From Microcaldota archaeon (GTDB lineage Archaea > Micrarchaeota > Micrarchaeia > Anstonellales > Anstonellaceae), in the NCBI GenBank assembly GCA_026414185.1, contig JAOAJL010000008.1, positions 1-53,717 of the forward strand: a stretch of 53,717 bases of DNA, in the 5' to 3' direction. Every line of letters starts with the position of its first letter. Position 1 is the first letter of the stretch. Below the pieces are notes generated by a model. It did no database searches and was not told the DNA's origin. It saw only the letters and a program-made list of their open reading frames with translations. This document shows positions 34,284-43,236 of the stretch, piece after piece. The position numbers and the translations under genes were made by a program.

Positions 34284-34838
34284 ATGGGGATAAGAGAGAG
34301 ACTCGGTAGGCTGAGTGCCAAAACTCTGGGGGTAATAGCCGCCCTCGTTGTCTTGGCAACTGCCGCCACCGTGGGGTACCTGTCAAACATGGCAACTGTG
34401 AGTGCCACTGTGACGAGCCCCTTTGAGATAAAGACCGAAAGCACGACTATGGGAACGTGCACCGACACTTCCTGCACAATTACCGGATTGCATGGAGGCG
34501 ACAGCTTTACCGTTGTCGGAACGCTGGAAAACAAGGCAAACAATCCGATACCTGCCTCAACTAAGGTGATCTGTGAGGACGGGCTCGGAACGATGAGCTG
34601 TGCGCAGATGGAGTTGAGGCACAGCTTTGTCGTGATCGGCGGTCCTAACACGGGATACGAGCACGACGACGGTGCTCTGCCTTGCACGGACGTGTCTGGG
34701 ACTGCAGTATACACTGTCCAGCCAGGATACACCTTCCCGGTTGGGCACAAGTCGCGCGATACGTTTGTCGCCACTGTAGTGCCGACGTTTTTCGGCGACT
34801 TGAACTGCAGGATACAGGCGCTTCCGATAAGCAGCTGA
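34284..34838 (+). CDS. Secreted single-domain surface protein
   Basis: About 184 residues. The N-terminus (MGIRERLGRLSAKTLGVIAA then LVVLATAATVGYLS) is a signal or anchor. The mature part is beta-rich with six or more cysteines (GTCTDTSCTITG, VICEDG, MSCAQM, LPCTDV, DLNCRI), suggesting disulfides, consistent with the thiol-redox gene elsewhere in the window. The signal region resembles TasA/camelysin-type filament proteins, at low confidence. GGGAGG nine bases upstream favours ATG 34284 over 34254. A hairpin with a T-tract follows directly. Confidence 0.7.
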   Translation: MGIRERLGRLSAKTLGVIAALVVLATAATVGYLSNMATVSATVTSPFEIKTESTTMGTCTDTSCTITGLHGGDSFTVVGTLENKANNPIPASTKVICEDGLGTMSCAQMELRHSFVVIGGPNTGYEHDDGALPCTDVSGTAVYTVQPGYTFPVGHKSRDTFVATVVPTFFGDLNCRIQALPISS

Positions 34839-34849
34839 AAGCGAAAGCC

Positions 34850-34880
34850 AAGGGGGGCTCAACACCCCCTTTATTTTTTT
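34850..34880 (+). terminator. Hairpin plus T-tract (intrinsic-type terminator or attenuator)
   Basis: A perfect 7-bp stem AAGGGGG/CCCCCTT (34850-34856 with 34865-34871) with an 8-base loop is followed by TATTTTTTT. It lies between two same-strand surface-protein genes, 12 nt after the first stop and 18 nt before the next start, so it may trim rather than fully stop transcription. Confidence 0.7.
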
Positions 34881-34897
34881 GAAGGGGAGTGGTTTTC

Positions 34898-35620
34898 ATG
34901 AGGCAATGCGTGTTTGTGCTTATGCTATGCGCAAGCCTGGCTGCCTTGCAGATAGATGTCCTCACCCCCTTTCCGAAAGACATGGTGGGGGGCTCAAAAT
35001 ATTTTGCCGAGTATAGATTCATAAACAACGTTGAAACTCCCTATTATGCTTATGTGCTGATAAGCAATTCTTCTTGCGAGGAGATTGCGGTTGCCTTGGA
35101 GGGTGGAAGCTGCACCTGCACAAAACCGAATTACAACATATGCACCAAAGCCACTGTGATTGGCGAGAACAGGCCTAAGATATGGATAAGCCTCCTCCCA
35201 AACGTGTCGCCGGGGCAGTATCAGATAGATGTAAATTTTTCCGGAGAATATGACTACCAGGTCCAAACTGGAAGCGGCATTATGCGCACTTCCAGCAACA
35301 GCGGCGGAGGGGCTGTTTTTTATCAGCCGACCCAGCCGCCCGCCCCAACTGGAGAAGTGCCGCAGGAGCCCCAACTTCCCCCTGTAGAAGAGCCCAAGCA
35401 AAACCTTCCAGCGCCTGCTCCGCCAGCCCCTCAGCCGAAACCCGATAATCTTCCCTCCGGCGCTCCTGCTAAGACGGAAAGCCCAACCCCGCCGATTGCC
35501 GCCGCGCTTGTCGGAGAGAAGCTTGACATTAGCTCGCTATACCTCATAGGCAGCGCCCTGCTGCTGCTTGGCTTGGGGGGAGCAGCCATGCTGTTGCTCA
35601 AAAGAAGGAATGCGAAGTGA
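34898..35620 (+). CDS. Secreted protein with Pro-rich linker and C-terminal membrane anchor
   Basis: 240 residues. The signal peptide is MRQCVFVLMLCASLAALQ. A beta-rich domain of about 120 residues with cysteines (SNSSCEEIAVALEGGSCTC, KPNYNICTK) follows. Then come a Pro/Ala/Gln linker of ~70 residues, a transmembrane helix (LYLIGSALLLLGLGGAAMLL) and a short basic tail, LKRRNAK. Stalk-plus-anchor layout is typical of archaeal surface proteins. ATG 34898 has GGGGAG nine bases before it. Function unknown. Confidence 0.75.
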   Translation: MRQCVFVLMLCASLAALQIDVLTPFPKDMVGGSKYFAEYRFINNVETPYYAYVLISNSSCEEIAVALEGGSCTCTKPNYNICTKATVIGENRPKIWISLLPNVSPGQYQIDVNFSGEYDYQVQTGSGIMRTSSNSGGGAVFYQPTQPPAPTGEVPQEPQLPPVEEPKQNLPAPAPPAPQPKPDNLPSGAPAKTESPTPPIAAALVGEKLDISSLYLIGSALLLLGLGGAAMLLLKRRNAK

Positions 35621-35743
35621 AGGAGGAGCAGGCGTTGAATACCGTCCGCCTAACCCGAAAAATAATGCGGCTCTCCGCAGTTTTAGTTGCGTGGGTATCC
35701 ACAACAACTATAAACCTCTTTTCCTGAATTGCGGCAGATTGAA

Positions 35744-36928
35744 ATGAAAAAGCCCAAATGGCTCAACCGCACCGTGCTTGGCGCAGGTCTGGCAAGCTTC
35801 TTTTCCGACTTGAGCCACGAAGCCGTGACGGCTCTTCTTCCTTCATTCATGGTCGTGCTTGGCGCACCTGCCTATGCCCTCGGCATAATTGAAGGGGCAA
35901 GCGATGCGCTTTCCAGCTTTGCCAAGCTCTTTTCCGGCTATTATTCCGACAAACTTGGCAGGAGAAAGGAATTCGCCTCGCTTGGCTATGCGGCGACAGC
36001 CATTTTTCCCGCCATTATCGCGGTTGCAAGCAACTGGCATTCTGTCCTTTTCGGCAGGGCTTTCGGCTGGCTTGGCAGGGGCATGCGCGGTCCGCCGCGC
36101 GATGCCATACTCGCAAAATCTGTCGCCAGGCGCGACTTGGGCAAGGCATTTGGCTTCCACCGCGCAGGAGACACGCTGGGCGCCATAGCAGGGCCTGTTG
36201 CGGCATTTGCAATCCTTGGCACAGGGGCATTTGCAATTCGCGAGATATTCTGGCTGGCGCTTATGCCAGGCTTTCTTGCCCTTGCCGCCTTCTGGCTTTT
36301 GGTGAAGGAAAAGCGCCCGGCATCCTTTGGCGCAAAAAAGCCTTTTTTGGCATCCATCTCAGCCCTGCCTCCGGCTTTCAAATCCTTCCTTGGAGCAGTG
36401 CTTGTTTTTGGAATGGCTGATTTTTCCCACACTTTGCTTATCGCCTTTGCTGTGGCTGCCCTTTCGCCCTCCCTTGGCTTTGCCGGCGCAACCACGGCGG
36501 GCGTTGCGCTTTACACTATCAGGAACGTATCCTACGCCGCCTGCTGCTACCCATTTGGCGCATTGGGAGACCGGTTCGGAAGGAAGAGGATGCTTGCGGC
36601 TGGCTACCTTCTTGCAGTTTTGACCTTTGTCGGATTCATGCTCTCGCCGCCTGACCTGCTTGTTTATGCCGCGCTGTTTGCGATGGCTGGTGCCTTTATT
36701 GCCGCCGAGGACACCCTTGAAGGCGCAGTTGCGGGGGAGCTTGTTGCGGAAAAAAGGAGGGGGCTTGGCTTCGGGGCGCTTGCTGCCGCAAACGGAATGG
36801 GGGATTTCGTTTCCAGCGTTGCGGTGGGCGCACTCTGGTCTGCATTCGGGTTTTCCGCCGGCTTTGCCTTCTGCGCCGCGCTTGGAGCCTTGGGAGCACT
36901 GATGCTTATGTACACAGGCGGAAAATGA
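35744..36928 (+). CDS. Major facilitator superfamily transporter
   Basis: About 394 residues with 12 helices. The loop 2-3 motif GYYSDKLGRRKEFASLGY and its second-half counterpart PFGALGDRFGRKRMLAAGYL are the MFS signature. The helix-5 region (WLGRGMRGPPRDAILAKSV) resembles putative drug/metabolite efflux MFS proteins found in many prokaryotes. Substrate unknown. TATAAACC (around 35708) lies about 34 nt before the ATG; an upstream TTG at 35729 is rejected because it is too close. Confidence 0.9.
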   Translation: MKKPKWLNRTVLGAGLASFFSDLSHEAVTALLPSFMVVLGAPAYALGIIEGASDALSSFAKLFSGYYSDKLGRRKEFASLGYAATAIFPAIIAVASNWHSVLFGRAFGWLGRGMRGPPRDAILAKSVARRDLGKAFGFHRAGDTLGAIAGPVAAFAILGTGAFAIREIFWLALMPGFLALAAFWLLVKEKRPASFGAKKPFLASISALPPAFKSFLGAVLVFGMADFSHTLLIAFAVAALSPSLGFAGATTAGVALYTIRNVSYAACCYPFGALGDRFGRKRMLAAGYLLAVLTFVGFMLSPPDLLVYAALFAMAGAFIAAEDTLEGAVAGELVAEKRRGLGFGALAAANGMGDFVSSVAVGALWSAFGFSAGFAFCAALGALGALMLMYTGGK

Positions 36929-36967
36929 GGGTGGCGCTGTTAAAATGGTTGGCGCCTTTATACAATC

Positions 36968-37390
36968 ATGCCGCGCATATTTATTGAATTCAGGTATGTG
37001 GACAGGAAAACGTGCAGCCGCTGCAAAAAAAGCTGCGAAAACGTCAGGAAGGCGTGCTTGCGGCTTGCGCGGGACTTAGCAAAGGCTGGTTTGAAAATCA
37101 TTTTTAAGACTAAGAAATTGCCCCTCTCAAAGCTTCCGCAGTCAAATTCCGTTCTTATCAACGGAAGAGATTTGGCTGCCGTATTGAACGGAAGGGAAAA
37201 GCCTCTCAAAACCAGATGCGGCGGCTGTTCCAAGCTTATGCGAAAGCCGTGTGAGTGCAGAGCATACAGCCACCGCGGGCGGAAAAGCGCAAGCATAACC
37301 GCTCGCATGATACGCGAGGCAGTAATGGCTATTGCGGAAGAGCAGGTGCGGAAAGGCGGACCGGCTTTCCACGCGGCTGGTGCGCCTTAG
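36968..37390 (+). CDS. DUF2703-family protein
   Basis: The 140-residue protein follows the DUF2703 plan. It has IEFRYVDRKTCSRCKKSCEN (thioredoxin-like strand and Cys pair), VLINGRDLAAVL, then TRCGGCSKLMRKPCECRAYSHRGRK (cysteine cluster) and a C-terminal helix IREAVMAIAEEQV. The fold is thioredoxin-like and metal or arsenic binding has been suggested, but no function is established. TTAAAATGG about 27 nt upstream suggests a leaderless start. Confidence 0.8.
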   Translation: MPRIFIEFRYVDRKTCSRCKKSCENVRKACLRLARDLAKAGLKIIFKTKKLPLSKLPQSNSVLINGRDLAAVLNGREKPLKTRCGGCSKLMRKPCECRAYSHRGRKSASITARMIREAVMAIAEEQVRKGGPAFHAAGAP

Positions 37391-37408
37391 GGGTGGAAAA
37401 AGAGCCAG

Positions 37409-37525
37409 TGCAGGGGGAGGGATTTGAACCCACGAACGGCTAACCGACAGGATTTCCAAAACCCCCATCACGCCGACAGGGGTTATCTGAGTCCTGCGCC
37501 TTTGACCAAGCTTGGCTACCCCTGC
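37409..37525 (-). tRNA. tRNA-Leu (anticodon CAG) with a 32-nt intron
   Basis: On the minus strand the acceptor GCAGGGG pairs with CCCCTGC, discriminator A. The D-arm is GCCAAGCTTGGTCAAAGGC, the anticodon stem CAGGA/TCCTG, the anticodon CAG is at 37487-37489, and the T-loop TTCAAAT follows. There is a long class-II variable arm (GTCGGTTAGCCGTTC region). Between position 37 and 38 an intron (37454-37485) forms AACCCC/GGGGTT, consistent with a bulge-helix-bulge splice site. CCA is not encoded. Confidence 0.93.
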
Positions 37526-37592
37526 TTGCTTTACATCGGTTTGTGGAGAAGCTGATTAAAAACTATTCCCTCGGCTTGCCGCACAGAGCCTT

Positions 37593-38360
37593 TCAGCTCT
37601 CAATGCGCTCGAAAAGATGAATTGCGGCTGAGGTTGAGAGCAGGAAGAACGCCGCTATCACGGCAAGGCAGAGCCCAAAGCCCATTGAGGACTTGCCAAT
37701 GGCAAGATGGCGAAGCGCCTCAACAGCATAGGTGAGCGGGTCAAGGTATGAGGCGATGCGGATTGGCTCAGGCGCGGAGGAGAGGGGGAAAAGCGCCCCT
37801 GAGAGAAAGAAAAGGGGCATGATGAAGAAATTCATAACAAGCTGGAAGCCGTGCATGTCTTCCATCACAGAGGCGACCGCTATCCCGAAAGAAACAAACG
37901 AGGCGGAAATCAGAAACATCAGCAGTAGAAGCATAAGCCAGCTTGAAGGATGGACGCCTGCGCCGAGGATTGCGGCGAAGAAGAGGATGAGAAGCCCCTG
38001 AAAGACCGCCGTAGTCGCCCCGCCGAGGGATTTCCCGATCACTATGCTTGACCGTCGCACAGGAGCCACGAGAGTTTCCTTCAAGAAGCCAAACTGCCTG
38101 TCCATTATTACGATTGCGCCTGAGAAAACCGAAGCCGTCATGAGAACCATGGCAAGTATGCCCGGGGTGATAAAATCAAGGTAGCTTCCCCCAAGACTGC
38201 TTGAGCGAAGGGCGCCTTCCAGACCCATGCCGAAGATGGCAAGGAAAAAAAGCGGCATCCCCAGGCTTCCTGCAATCCTGCTTTTTGAGCGCAAAAAGCG
38301 GATAATCTCCCGCTTCCAGATGAAATATGCGGCAACAAGCTCGTGGTTTTCCGTTTTCAT
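37593..38360 (-). CDS. ABC-2 type permease (DrrB-like)
   Basis: About 255 residues with six helices. AYFIWKREIIRFLRSKSRIA opens it, typical of DrrB/ABC-2 permeases; RQFGFLKETLVAPVRRSSIV is the conserved cytoplasmic segment and LSGALFPLSSAPEPIRIASY the signature before TM6. It exports lipid-like or drug molecules with its ATPase. The ATG at 38360 overlaps the DrrA stop (ATGA). Last gene of the six-gene operon. Confidence 0.9.
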   Translation of the reverse strand: MKTENHELVAAYFIWKREIIRFLRSKSRIAGSLGMPLFFLAIFGMGLEGALRSSSLGGSYLDFITPGILAMVLMTASVFSGAIVIMDRQFGFLKETLVAPVRRSSIVIGKSLGGATTAVFQGLLILFFAAILGAGVHPSSWLMLLLLMFLISASFVSFGIAVASVMEDMHGFQLVMNFFIMPLFFLSGALFPLSSAPEPIRIASYLDPLTYAVEALRHLAIGKSSMGFGLCLAVIAAFFLLSTSAAIHLFERIES

Positions 38361-39352
38361 CTGCCTCGCCCCCAAGCCCTCCTTCTTATGCGCAGGGAGT
38401 CCTTTGCGGACGCCGGCTCGTCGCGCATGCTCCTGCCAGTGTAGTGCAGGAACACGTCGTCAAGGCTCGCCTTGCGGATTTCAAGCGAGCGGATTGCAAC
38501 TTTGGCTTTGTTTGCGATTGAAACGATGGCTGGCATTTTTCTGCCTGCATCGGAAACGCGCAGCTCCAGCCTGCCGCCAGCAACATCAGCCTTGAGAATG
38601 CCATCCTGCCCCCACACAGCTCTTTTCAGCCTTGCAGGAAAGCGGCAATGGATGGTCACCCTGTCGGCAGAAAGCTTGCCTTTGAGCTCGGCAGGCTTTC
38701 CCTGCGCAACTATCTTCCCCTGGTCAATTATCGCAATCCTGTCGCATACCAAATCCGCTTCATCAAGGTAGTGGGTGGTGAGAACCACCGTTATGCCGTT
38801 TTTCTCCCTCAGCTTCCTCACGTAGTCCCAGATGTGCGCGCGCGTCTGCGGGTCCAGCCCCAGCGTCGGCTCATCAAGGAAGAGGACTTTGGGAAAGTGC
38901 ATAAGTCCGCGGGCGATTTCAAGCCGCCTCCGCATCCCGCCAGAGAAAGTCTTGACCTGGTCCGAAAGCCTGCCAGACAGCTCCACCATCTTTGCCACTT
39001 CTTTTATGCGCGCCTCCCGCTGCTGCCCCGGGATGCCATACATCGCGGCGTGGAGCTCAAGATTTTCGGAGGCAGTCAGCTCCTCATCAAGCGATGGGTC
39101 CTGGAACACAATCCCGATGCTTCTCCGCACATCGCCGGGGTTTTTGACAACGTCAAAGCCGGCAACGGTTGCAGAGCCGGAGGTGGGCTTTCTCATGGTG
39201 ACAAGCATTGAGATGAGGGTTGTCTTGCCCGCGCCATTCGGACCGAGAAGGCCGAATATTTCGCCTTCCCTCACTGACAGGGACACGCTGTCAACAGCAG
39301 TCAGGTCGCCGAACTTCTTTGTGAGGCACCTTGCCTCTATCGCATATCCCAT
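38357..39352 (-). CDS. ABC transporter ATPase (DrrA-like)
   Basis: 331 residues. It has Walker A GPNGAGKTTLI, Q-loop FQDPSLDEELT, signature SGGMRRRLEIARGL, Walker B VLFLDEPTLGLD and the switch His in TTHYLDEAD. A C-terminal domain of ~100 residues ends with KASLDDVFLHYTGRSMRDE, the DrrA-type ending. It powers the DrrB permease encoded with a four-base overlap. Confidence 0.95.
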   Translation of the reverse strand: MGYAIEARCLTKKFGDLTAVDSVSLSVREGEIFGLLGPNGAGKTTLISMLVTMRKPTSGSATVAGFDVVKNPGDVRRSIGIVFQDPSLDEELTASENLELHAAMYGIPGQQREARIKEVAKMVELSGRLSDQVKTFSGGMRRRLEIARGLMHFPKVLFLDEPTLGLDPQTRAHIWDYVRKLREKNGITVVLTTHYLDEADLVCDRIAIIDQGKIVAQGKPAELKGKLSADRVTIHCRFPARLKRAVWGQDGILKADVAGGRLELRVSDAGRKMPAIVSIANKAKVAIRSLEIRKASLDDVFLHYTGRSMRDEPASAKDSLRIRRRAWGRGR

Positions 39353-39373
39353 CCCAACGCGCCCTCCAAGAAA

Positions 39374-40597
39374 TCATTCATACCTCAGAGCATCAACTGG
39401 GTTGAGCTTTGCCGCCATGCGCGCCGGAATCCAGCCGGAAGCCACGCCCACTGCAAAGGCGAAGAGAACGCCGAAAAGCGGAATGGCGATTCCGAAAGCC
39501 GCAGGCAAGCCGAAAAAAGTCCCAACATACACAAGCAGGAGGGCAAGCAGCGTCCCAGAAACCCCGCCGACAGCGCCAATCAGCCCAGCCTCAAAGATGA
39601 AAATCGCAAGTATGTCGCCCTCGGTTGCACCGACCGCCTTGAGTATCCCTATCTCGCGCGTCCGCTCCAGAACAGAGGTGAACATGTTGTTCATTATTGA
39701 AAGCCCGCCAACTACAAGCGAGATTGCGGCTATCGCGCCGAGGAAGAGGGTGACAAGGGACAGGATGGAATTGACCGAGCGCATTATGGTTTCCGGAGTT
39801 ATCACCGTGTAGTCTCGCTCTCCCTCGCGCACCTTGTGAGCGGCGTCAAGCTCCACCTTTATCGCCTCTTCAACGGAGGCTGAGTCTGAGCCAGGCCGGA
39901 GAGTGACTGCGATTGTGTCCATCTCATCCGGCGCTATGCTGCCCTTGAAAAGCTCGCGCGACTCCTCAAATGGGATGAGGATTATGTTGTCAAGCTCGGT
40001 GCCGAAGGTGCTTCCTGCTTTCTCAATGATGCCGATGACGCGGAATTTCACGCGGTTTATTTCAAGGTAGCTTCCCACCCCGACTTTTTTCGGCTTGAAG
40101 ACCTCTGTAGCGACATTTGAGCCAATCACCGCCGCCCGCCTGTCGCCGTTCTCAAGAAACCTGCCTTCCGCCATCCCGATGCTTGTTGTCTTCTCAAAAA
40201 CGCCGGGCTCAATACCGTCAATCAGCGCGGTTATCTCCTTGTCCTTGAACTTCACGCTTGCCCGCCTTTCAATCACCCGCGAGATATCCTGGATTTCCGG
40301 GATTCTCCTGAGGCGCGAGGCGTCGCTGTCTGTGAGCTTTCCGGCGGAGGCAGGCATCATTCCGCCTGAGGAGAAAGCGGAGGAGAGGCTCCCTTCCGCA
40401 ATCGGCACTATGTATATCACGTCAAAGGAGAGCTTTTTGAACTCCGCGTTTATGGAGTCTGAGAAGCCCTGCCCGATTGTGAGGAGAGCCACCACGGAGG
40501 CGATGCCGATGACTATGCCGAGGATGGTGAGCCATGAGCGAATCTGGCGATGGCGCAAGCCGTTTAACGTGTAGCGGAAGATGTCAAGAAGCCTCAT
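39374..40597 (-). CDS. MacB/FtsX-type ABC permease
   Basis: About 407 residues. The order is TM1 near the N-terminus (SWLTILGIVIGIASVVALLT), a large extracytoplasmic MacB periplasmic-core domain, then three C-terminal helices (SLVTLFLGAIAAISLVVGGL, GLIGAVGGVSGTLLALLLVY, FGIAIPLFGVLFAFAVGVAS). TREIGILKAVGATEGDILAI is the conserved FtsX-family motif. It pairs with the LolD-like ATPase two genes upstream. MacB-type machines push substrates or mechanical force across the membrane without transporting through a pore. ATG 40597 is preferred to 40615. Confidence 0.92.
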   Translation of the reverse strand: MRLLDIFRYTLNGLRHRQIRSWLTILGIVIGIASVVALLTIGQGFSDSINAEFKKLSFDVIYIVPIAEGSLSSAFSSGGMMPASAGKLTDSDASRLRRIPEIQDISRVIERRASVKFKDKEITALIDGIEPGVFEKTTSIGMAEGRFLENGDRRAAVIGSNVATEVFKPKKVGVGSYLEINRVKFRVIGIIEKAGSTFGTELDNIILIPFEESRELFKGSIAPDEMDTIAVTLRPGSDSASVEEAIKVELDAAHKVREGERDYTVITPETIMRSVNSILSLVTLFLGAIAAISLVVGGLSIMNNMFTSVLERTREIGILKAVGATEGDILAIFIFEAGLIGAVGGVSGTLLALLLVYVGTFFGLPAAFGIAIPLFGVLFAFAVGVASGWIPARMAAKLNPVDALRYE

Positions 40598-40642
40598 TGC
40601 AAACCAACCTGCCAAGGAAAAAGGGAAGGGGGGCTTCCTGCC

Positions 40643-42163
40643 TCATCTTCCCCGCCCGCTTTCGGCTGATGCCTTCCCCTTCTCCCTCCTCATCCTGAAA
40701 TACCAGTAGCCTGCGCCAAGCGCCAAAACTGCCAAAACTGCGGCAGGCAGGAGGATGCCCGTGCCGTTTGCTGGCGAGACCTCCTCAGGCGAGCGGACGT
40801 TTATCTGCAGTGGGTAGTCCTTGCTGACCCACACGCCCGACTGGTCCTTGTAGCGCACCTTCACCAAAAGGGGATAGGAGCCGGAGGCAACTTTGTTGAA
40901 GCGCACCTTGTATTGCACTGTGGAGAAGTCATCCGCCTCCAGCCCGCCTATATACTGGCTTTTCTGCGCATTGAGCACCTGGAAGGCTGGGCTGTCTGCA
41001 AGCTCAACCTCCACGTTGAGTATCTTGTAGGAGCCGATGTTTGAGACAAGCACGGAAAGGGTGTGCTCGCCGCCTGCAATGATGGGCGCCGGCTTGGCGT
41101 CTATGTAGATTGCGGCATCGGCATCAGAGGTGACCACTATCGGAACGCTGACTGTCTCTTCCTTTTCCACCCCGCCCTCGCTCCACACCAGCCTCAGCTT
41201 CGCATCGCGGACCCCGGGGGCGGCATCGGCGCGCACCAGGAAAGTTGCCTGCGCCACTGCGCCTGCAGGCAGTTCGCCAAGCTTGACCTGGTTGCTCTCC
41301 TTTGCCTTCAGCTCATCATCTTCCCAGAATATTCTGAAATTTGAGAGCGGTTTCCCGTTGTTCTTCACACTCAGTTGCAGAGTGTTGTCCTGCGAGGCAA
41401 TTACCTTGCTGATTTGAGAAAACACCAGCTCCTCGCTTTCCTTTTTCACGGAGAAGGCAAGATATTTCGTCACGTTTGCCTGCTCGCCGCCTTCCTGCTG
41501 GTAGGAAAACTGGAACGGGACCTGGTTTAGCCCGGAGCTTGCGCCAGAGGCATCTATCGGCACCTCCACCGAGAGTGTGCCTGCGATTGTGCCTATGTAA
41601 ATCTGGCTTGAGCCTATAAGCGAAAAGCCGCTGCCCGAGGGGATTGAGAGGGTGGCGCGCTCAGCCTTCCCTCCGTCATTTTTTATGGTCAGAAGCACCC
41701 TGTCTGTTGAGAGAAGCGTCTGCTTGTCCGAGCTTATTGTTATGACCGCTGGGTTGGAGATTGCGATTACGGCGACGACCGTTTTCAGCTCAGGGCTGTC
41801 CTTTTCTGAAACGTAAAGCGGAACGCCAACCGTCCCGCCTTTTGCGGTCGGCAGGACTTTGAATGGGATGGAAACCGGTATTGAGGCGCCGCTTGAAACA
41901 GTGCCGACTACCACCGGGCTTTGGACTGTGAACTGGATGCCCTCAACTGCCGCAAAATACACCTGCACGCTTTGGAGGGCGGAGGTTGAGGCAGAAGTGC
42001 TTGTTGAGGAAGGGGTGTTTGTTATTGTCATTGTTATCACCCCTGTTTCTCCAGGCTTTAGGACAGAGGGCGAGACGCTTGGAGCCCCCACGGAAAGCGC
42101 GGGGAACGAAAGAGCCACCATCAGCGCAAGCGCAAGCCCGAATACCGCGTAATTCTTCACCAT
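40643..42163 (-). CDS. Secreted CARDB/NEW3-type surface protein with C-terminal anchor
   Basis: 506 residues. The signal peptide is MVKNYAVFGLALALMVALS. Four or so beta-sandwich repeats of the CARDB/NPCBM-associated type follow (for example VLKPGETGVITMTITN and AKPAPIIAGGEHTLSVLVSN), then a C-terminal transmembrane helix (GILLPAAVLAVLALGAGYWYF) and a basic tail. AAAGGAGG ten bases upstream fixes ATG 42163. Its place between the LolD ATPase and the MacB permease suggests it is the extracytoplasmic partner of that transporter. Confidence 0.83.
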   Translation of the reverse strand: MVKNYAVFGLALALMVALSFPALSVGAPSVSPSVLKPGETGVITMTITNTPSSTSTSASTSALQSVQVYFAAVEGIQFTVQSPVVVGTVSSGASIPVSIPFKVLPTAKGGTVGVPLYVSEKDSPELKTVVAVIAISNPAVITISSDKQTLLSTDRVLLTIKNDGGKAERATLSIPSGSGFSLIGSSQIYIGTIAGTLSVEVPIDASGASSGLNQVPFQFSYQQEGGEQANVTKYLAFSVKKESEELVFSQISKVIASQDNTLQLSVKNNGKPLSNFRIFWEDDELKAKESNQVKLGELPAGAVAQATFLVRADAAPGVRDAKLRLVWSEGGVEKEETVSVPIVVTSDADAAIYIDAKPAPIIAGGEHTLSVLVSNIGSYKILNVEVELADSPAFQVLNAQKSQYIGGLEADDFSTVQYKVRFNKVASGSYPLLVKVRYKDQSGVWVSKDYPLQINVRSPEEVSPANGTGILLPAAVLAVLALGAGYWYFRMRREKGKASAESGRGR

Positions 42164-42188
42164 GCCAATCAACCTCCTTTTCCAGCAT

Positions 42189-42869
42189 TCATCCTTTCTC
42201 AATTTTGCCGTCAACCACCCTTATGGTCCGCTGGGTTATTTTCGCAACCCCGCTGTCATGGGTGACTATGATTATCGTCCTGCCCTGCTTGTGAAGGGAG
42301 TGGAACATGGACAGGACTTCCTGCCCTGTCTTCGTGTCCAGGTTTCCCGTCGGCTCGTCGGCGAGTATTATCTCCGGGTCGTTTATGAGCGCCCTGGCAA
42401 TCGCCGCCCTCTGCCTCTGCCCGCCGGACAGCTGGCTTGGGTAGTGGTGGAGCCTCTCCCCCATCCCTATGCCGTTGAGAATCTCAATAGCCCTTGCCTC
42501 CGCCTCCCTGTGCGAGCGCTCGTATATTATGGCAGGCAGGGTGACGTTCTGCAGAACGGTCATTGAGGGGATGAGGTTGAACATCTGGAAGATGAAGCCT
42601 ATTTTCTTTCCGCGCAGATTGGCGCGCTGGCGATCGTTGAGCTTGTGCACCTCCACCCCGTCAAGATAAATCCTGCCCCTTGTGGGCTCGTCAAGCAGTC
42701 CCAGGATGTGAAGAAGGGTGGATTTTCCGCTTCCAGAAGGACCGAGGACGGAAAGGAACTCGCCGCGCCGTATTGAAAGGTTGACGTCGCAAAGGGCGTA
42801 GAGCTTGCTTTCGCCCATCTCGTATATCTTGCAGACGTCCTCAAGGCGCATCACTTCATTTTCCCTCAC
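42189..42869 (-). CDS. LolD/MacB-type ABC ATPase
   Basis: 226 residues. Walker [17 protein letters not shown]-loop [14 protein letters not shown], signature [15 protein letters not shown], Walker [13 protein letters not shown] and switch VTHDSGVA are all intact. LolD-like spacing and the NLIPSMT motif place it with MacB/LolCDE ATPases. The GTG start overlaps the PadR stop by four bases (GTGA). It presumably energises the downstream FtsX-type permease. Confidence 0.95.
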   Translation of the reverse strand: MRENEVMRLEDVCKIYEMGESKLYALCDVNLSIRRGEFLSVLGPSGSGKSTLLHILGLLDEPTRGRIYLDGVEVHKLNDRQRANLRGKKIGFIFQMFNLIPSMTVLQNVTLPAIIYERSHREAEARAIEILNGIGMGERLHHYPSQLSGGQRQRAAIARALINDPEIILADEPTGNLDTKTGQEVLSMFHSLHKQGRTIIIVTHDSGVAKITQRTIRVVDGKIEKG

Positions 42870-43192
42870 GAAACCATCTCCAGCACGAACTGGCGGAGCA
42901 GCCCGCGGAAGCCCTTCTTGCCCTCCTCAAGCTGCTTCCTGCCTTTCCTGGTCAGGACATACAGCTTGCGCACGCGCTTGCCGCTTTTCTCCTCCCTCTG
43001 GGAAATGAGGCCCTGCCGCATCATGTCATTCAGGATGGGGTAGAGCCTGCCTGCCGAGGCAGGAATCTGCCCGTCCTCCTTGAGAGCTTTGAGAATCTCG
43101 TAGCCGTGCATCTTCCCCCTGCTTATCATCCACAGGAGGAAAAGGTGCATCTTCCTTACAAGGTGGGGGTGCGCACACTGGCTGAGCTTCAT
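42866..43192 (-). CDS. PadR-family transcriptional regulator
   Basis: 108 residues with the PadR winged helix: FLLWMISRGKMHGYEILKAL, SAGRLYPILNDMMRQGLISQ and KLYVLTRKGRKQLEEG, then a short C-terminal helix for dimerisation. It heads the ABC-transporter operon and is expected to repress it. ATG 43192 has GAGG seven bases upstream; the longer frame to 43276 runs through the promoter. Two inverted repeats directly upstream are good operator candidates. Confidence 0.9.
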   Translation of the reverse strand: MKLSQCAHPHLVRKMHLFLLWMISRGKMHGYEILKALKEDGQIPASAGRLYPILNDMMRQGLISQREEKSGKRVRKLYVLTRKGRKQLEEGKKGFRGLLRQFVLEMVS

Positions 43193-43218
43193 TCCGTCGC
43201 CTCGCTTTCCCTGGCTAA

Positions 43219-43236
43219 ATATCCGATTTTGGATAT
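43219..43236. promoter_or_regulatory. Inverted repeat ATATCC-N6-GGATAT, candidate PadR operator
   Basis: A perfect 6-bp dyad located 27-44 bases upstream of the PadR start codon, at the expected transcription start. It partly overlaps the second repeat. Confidence 0.5.
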
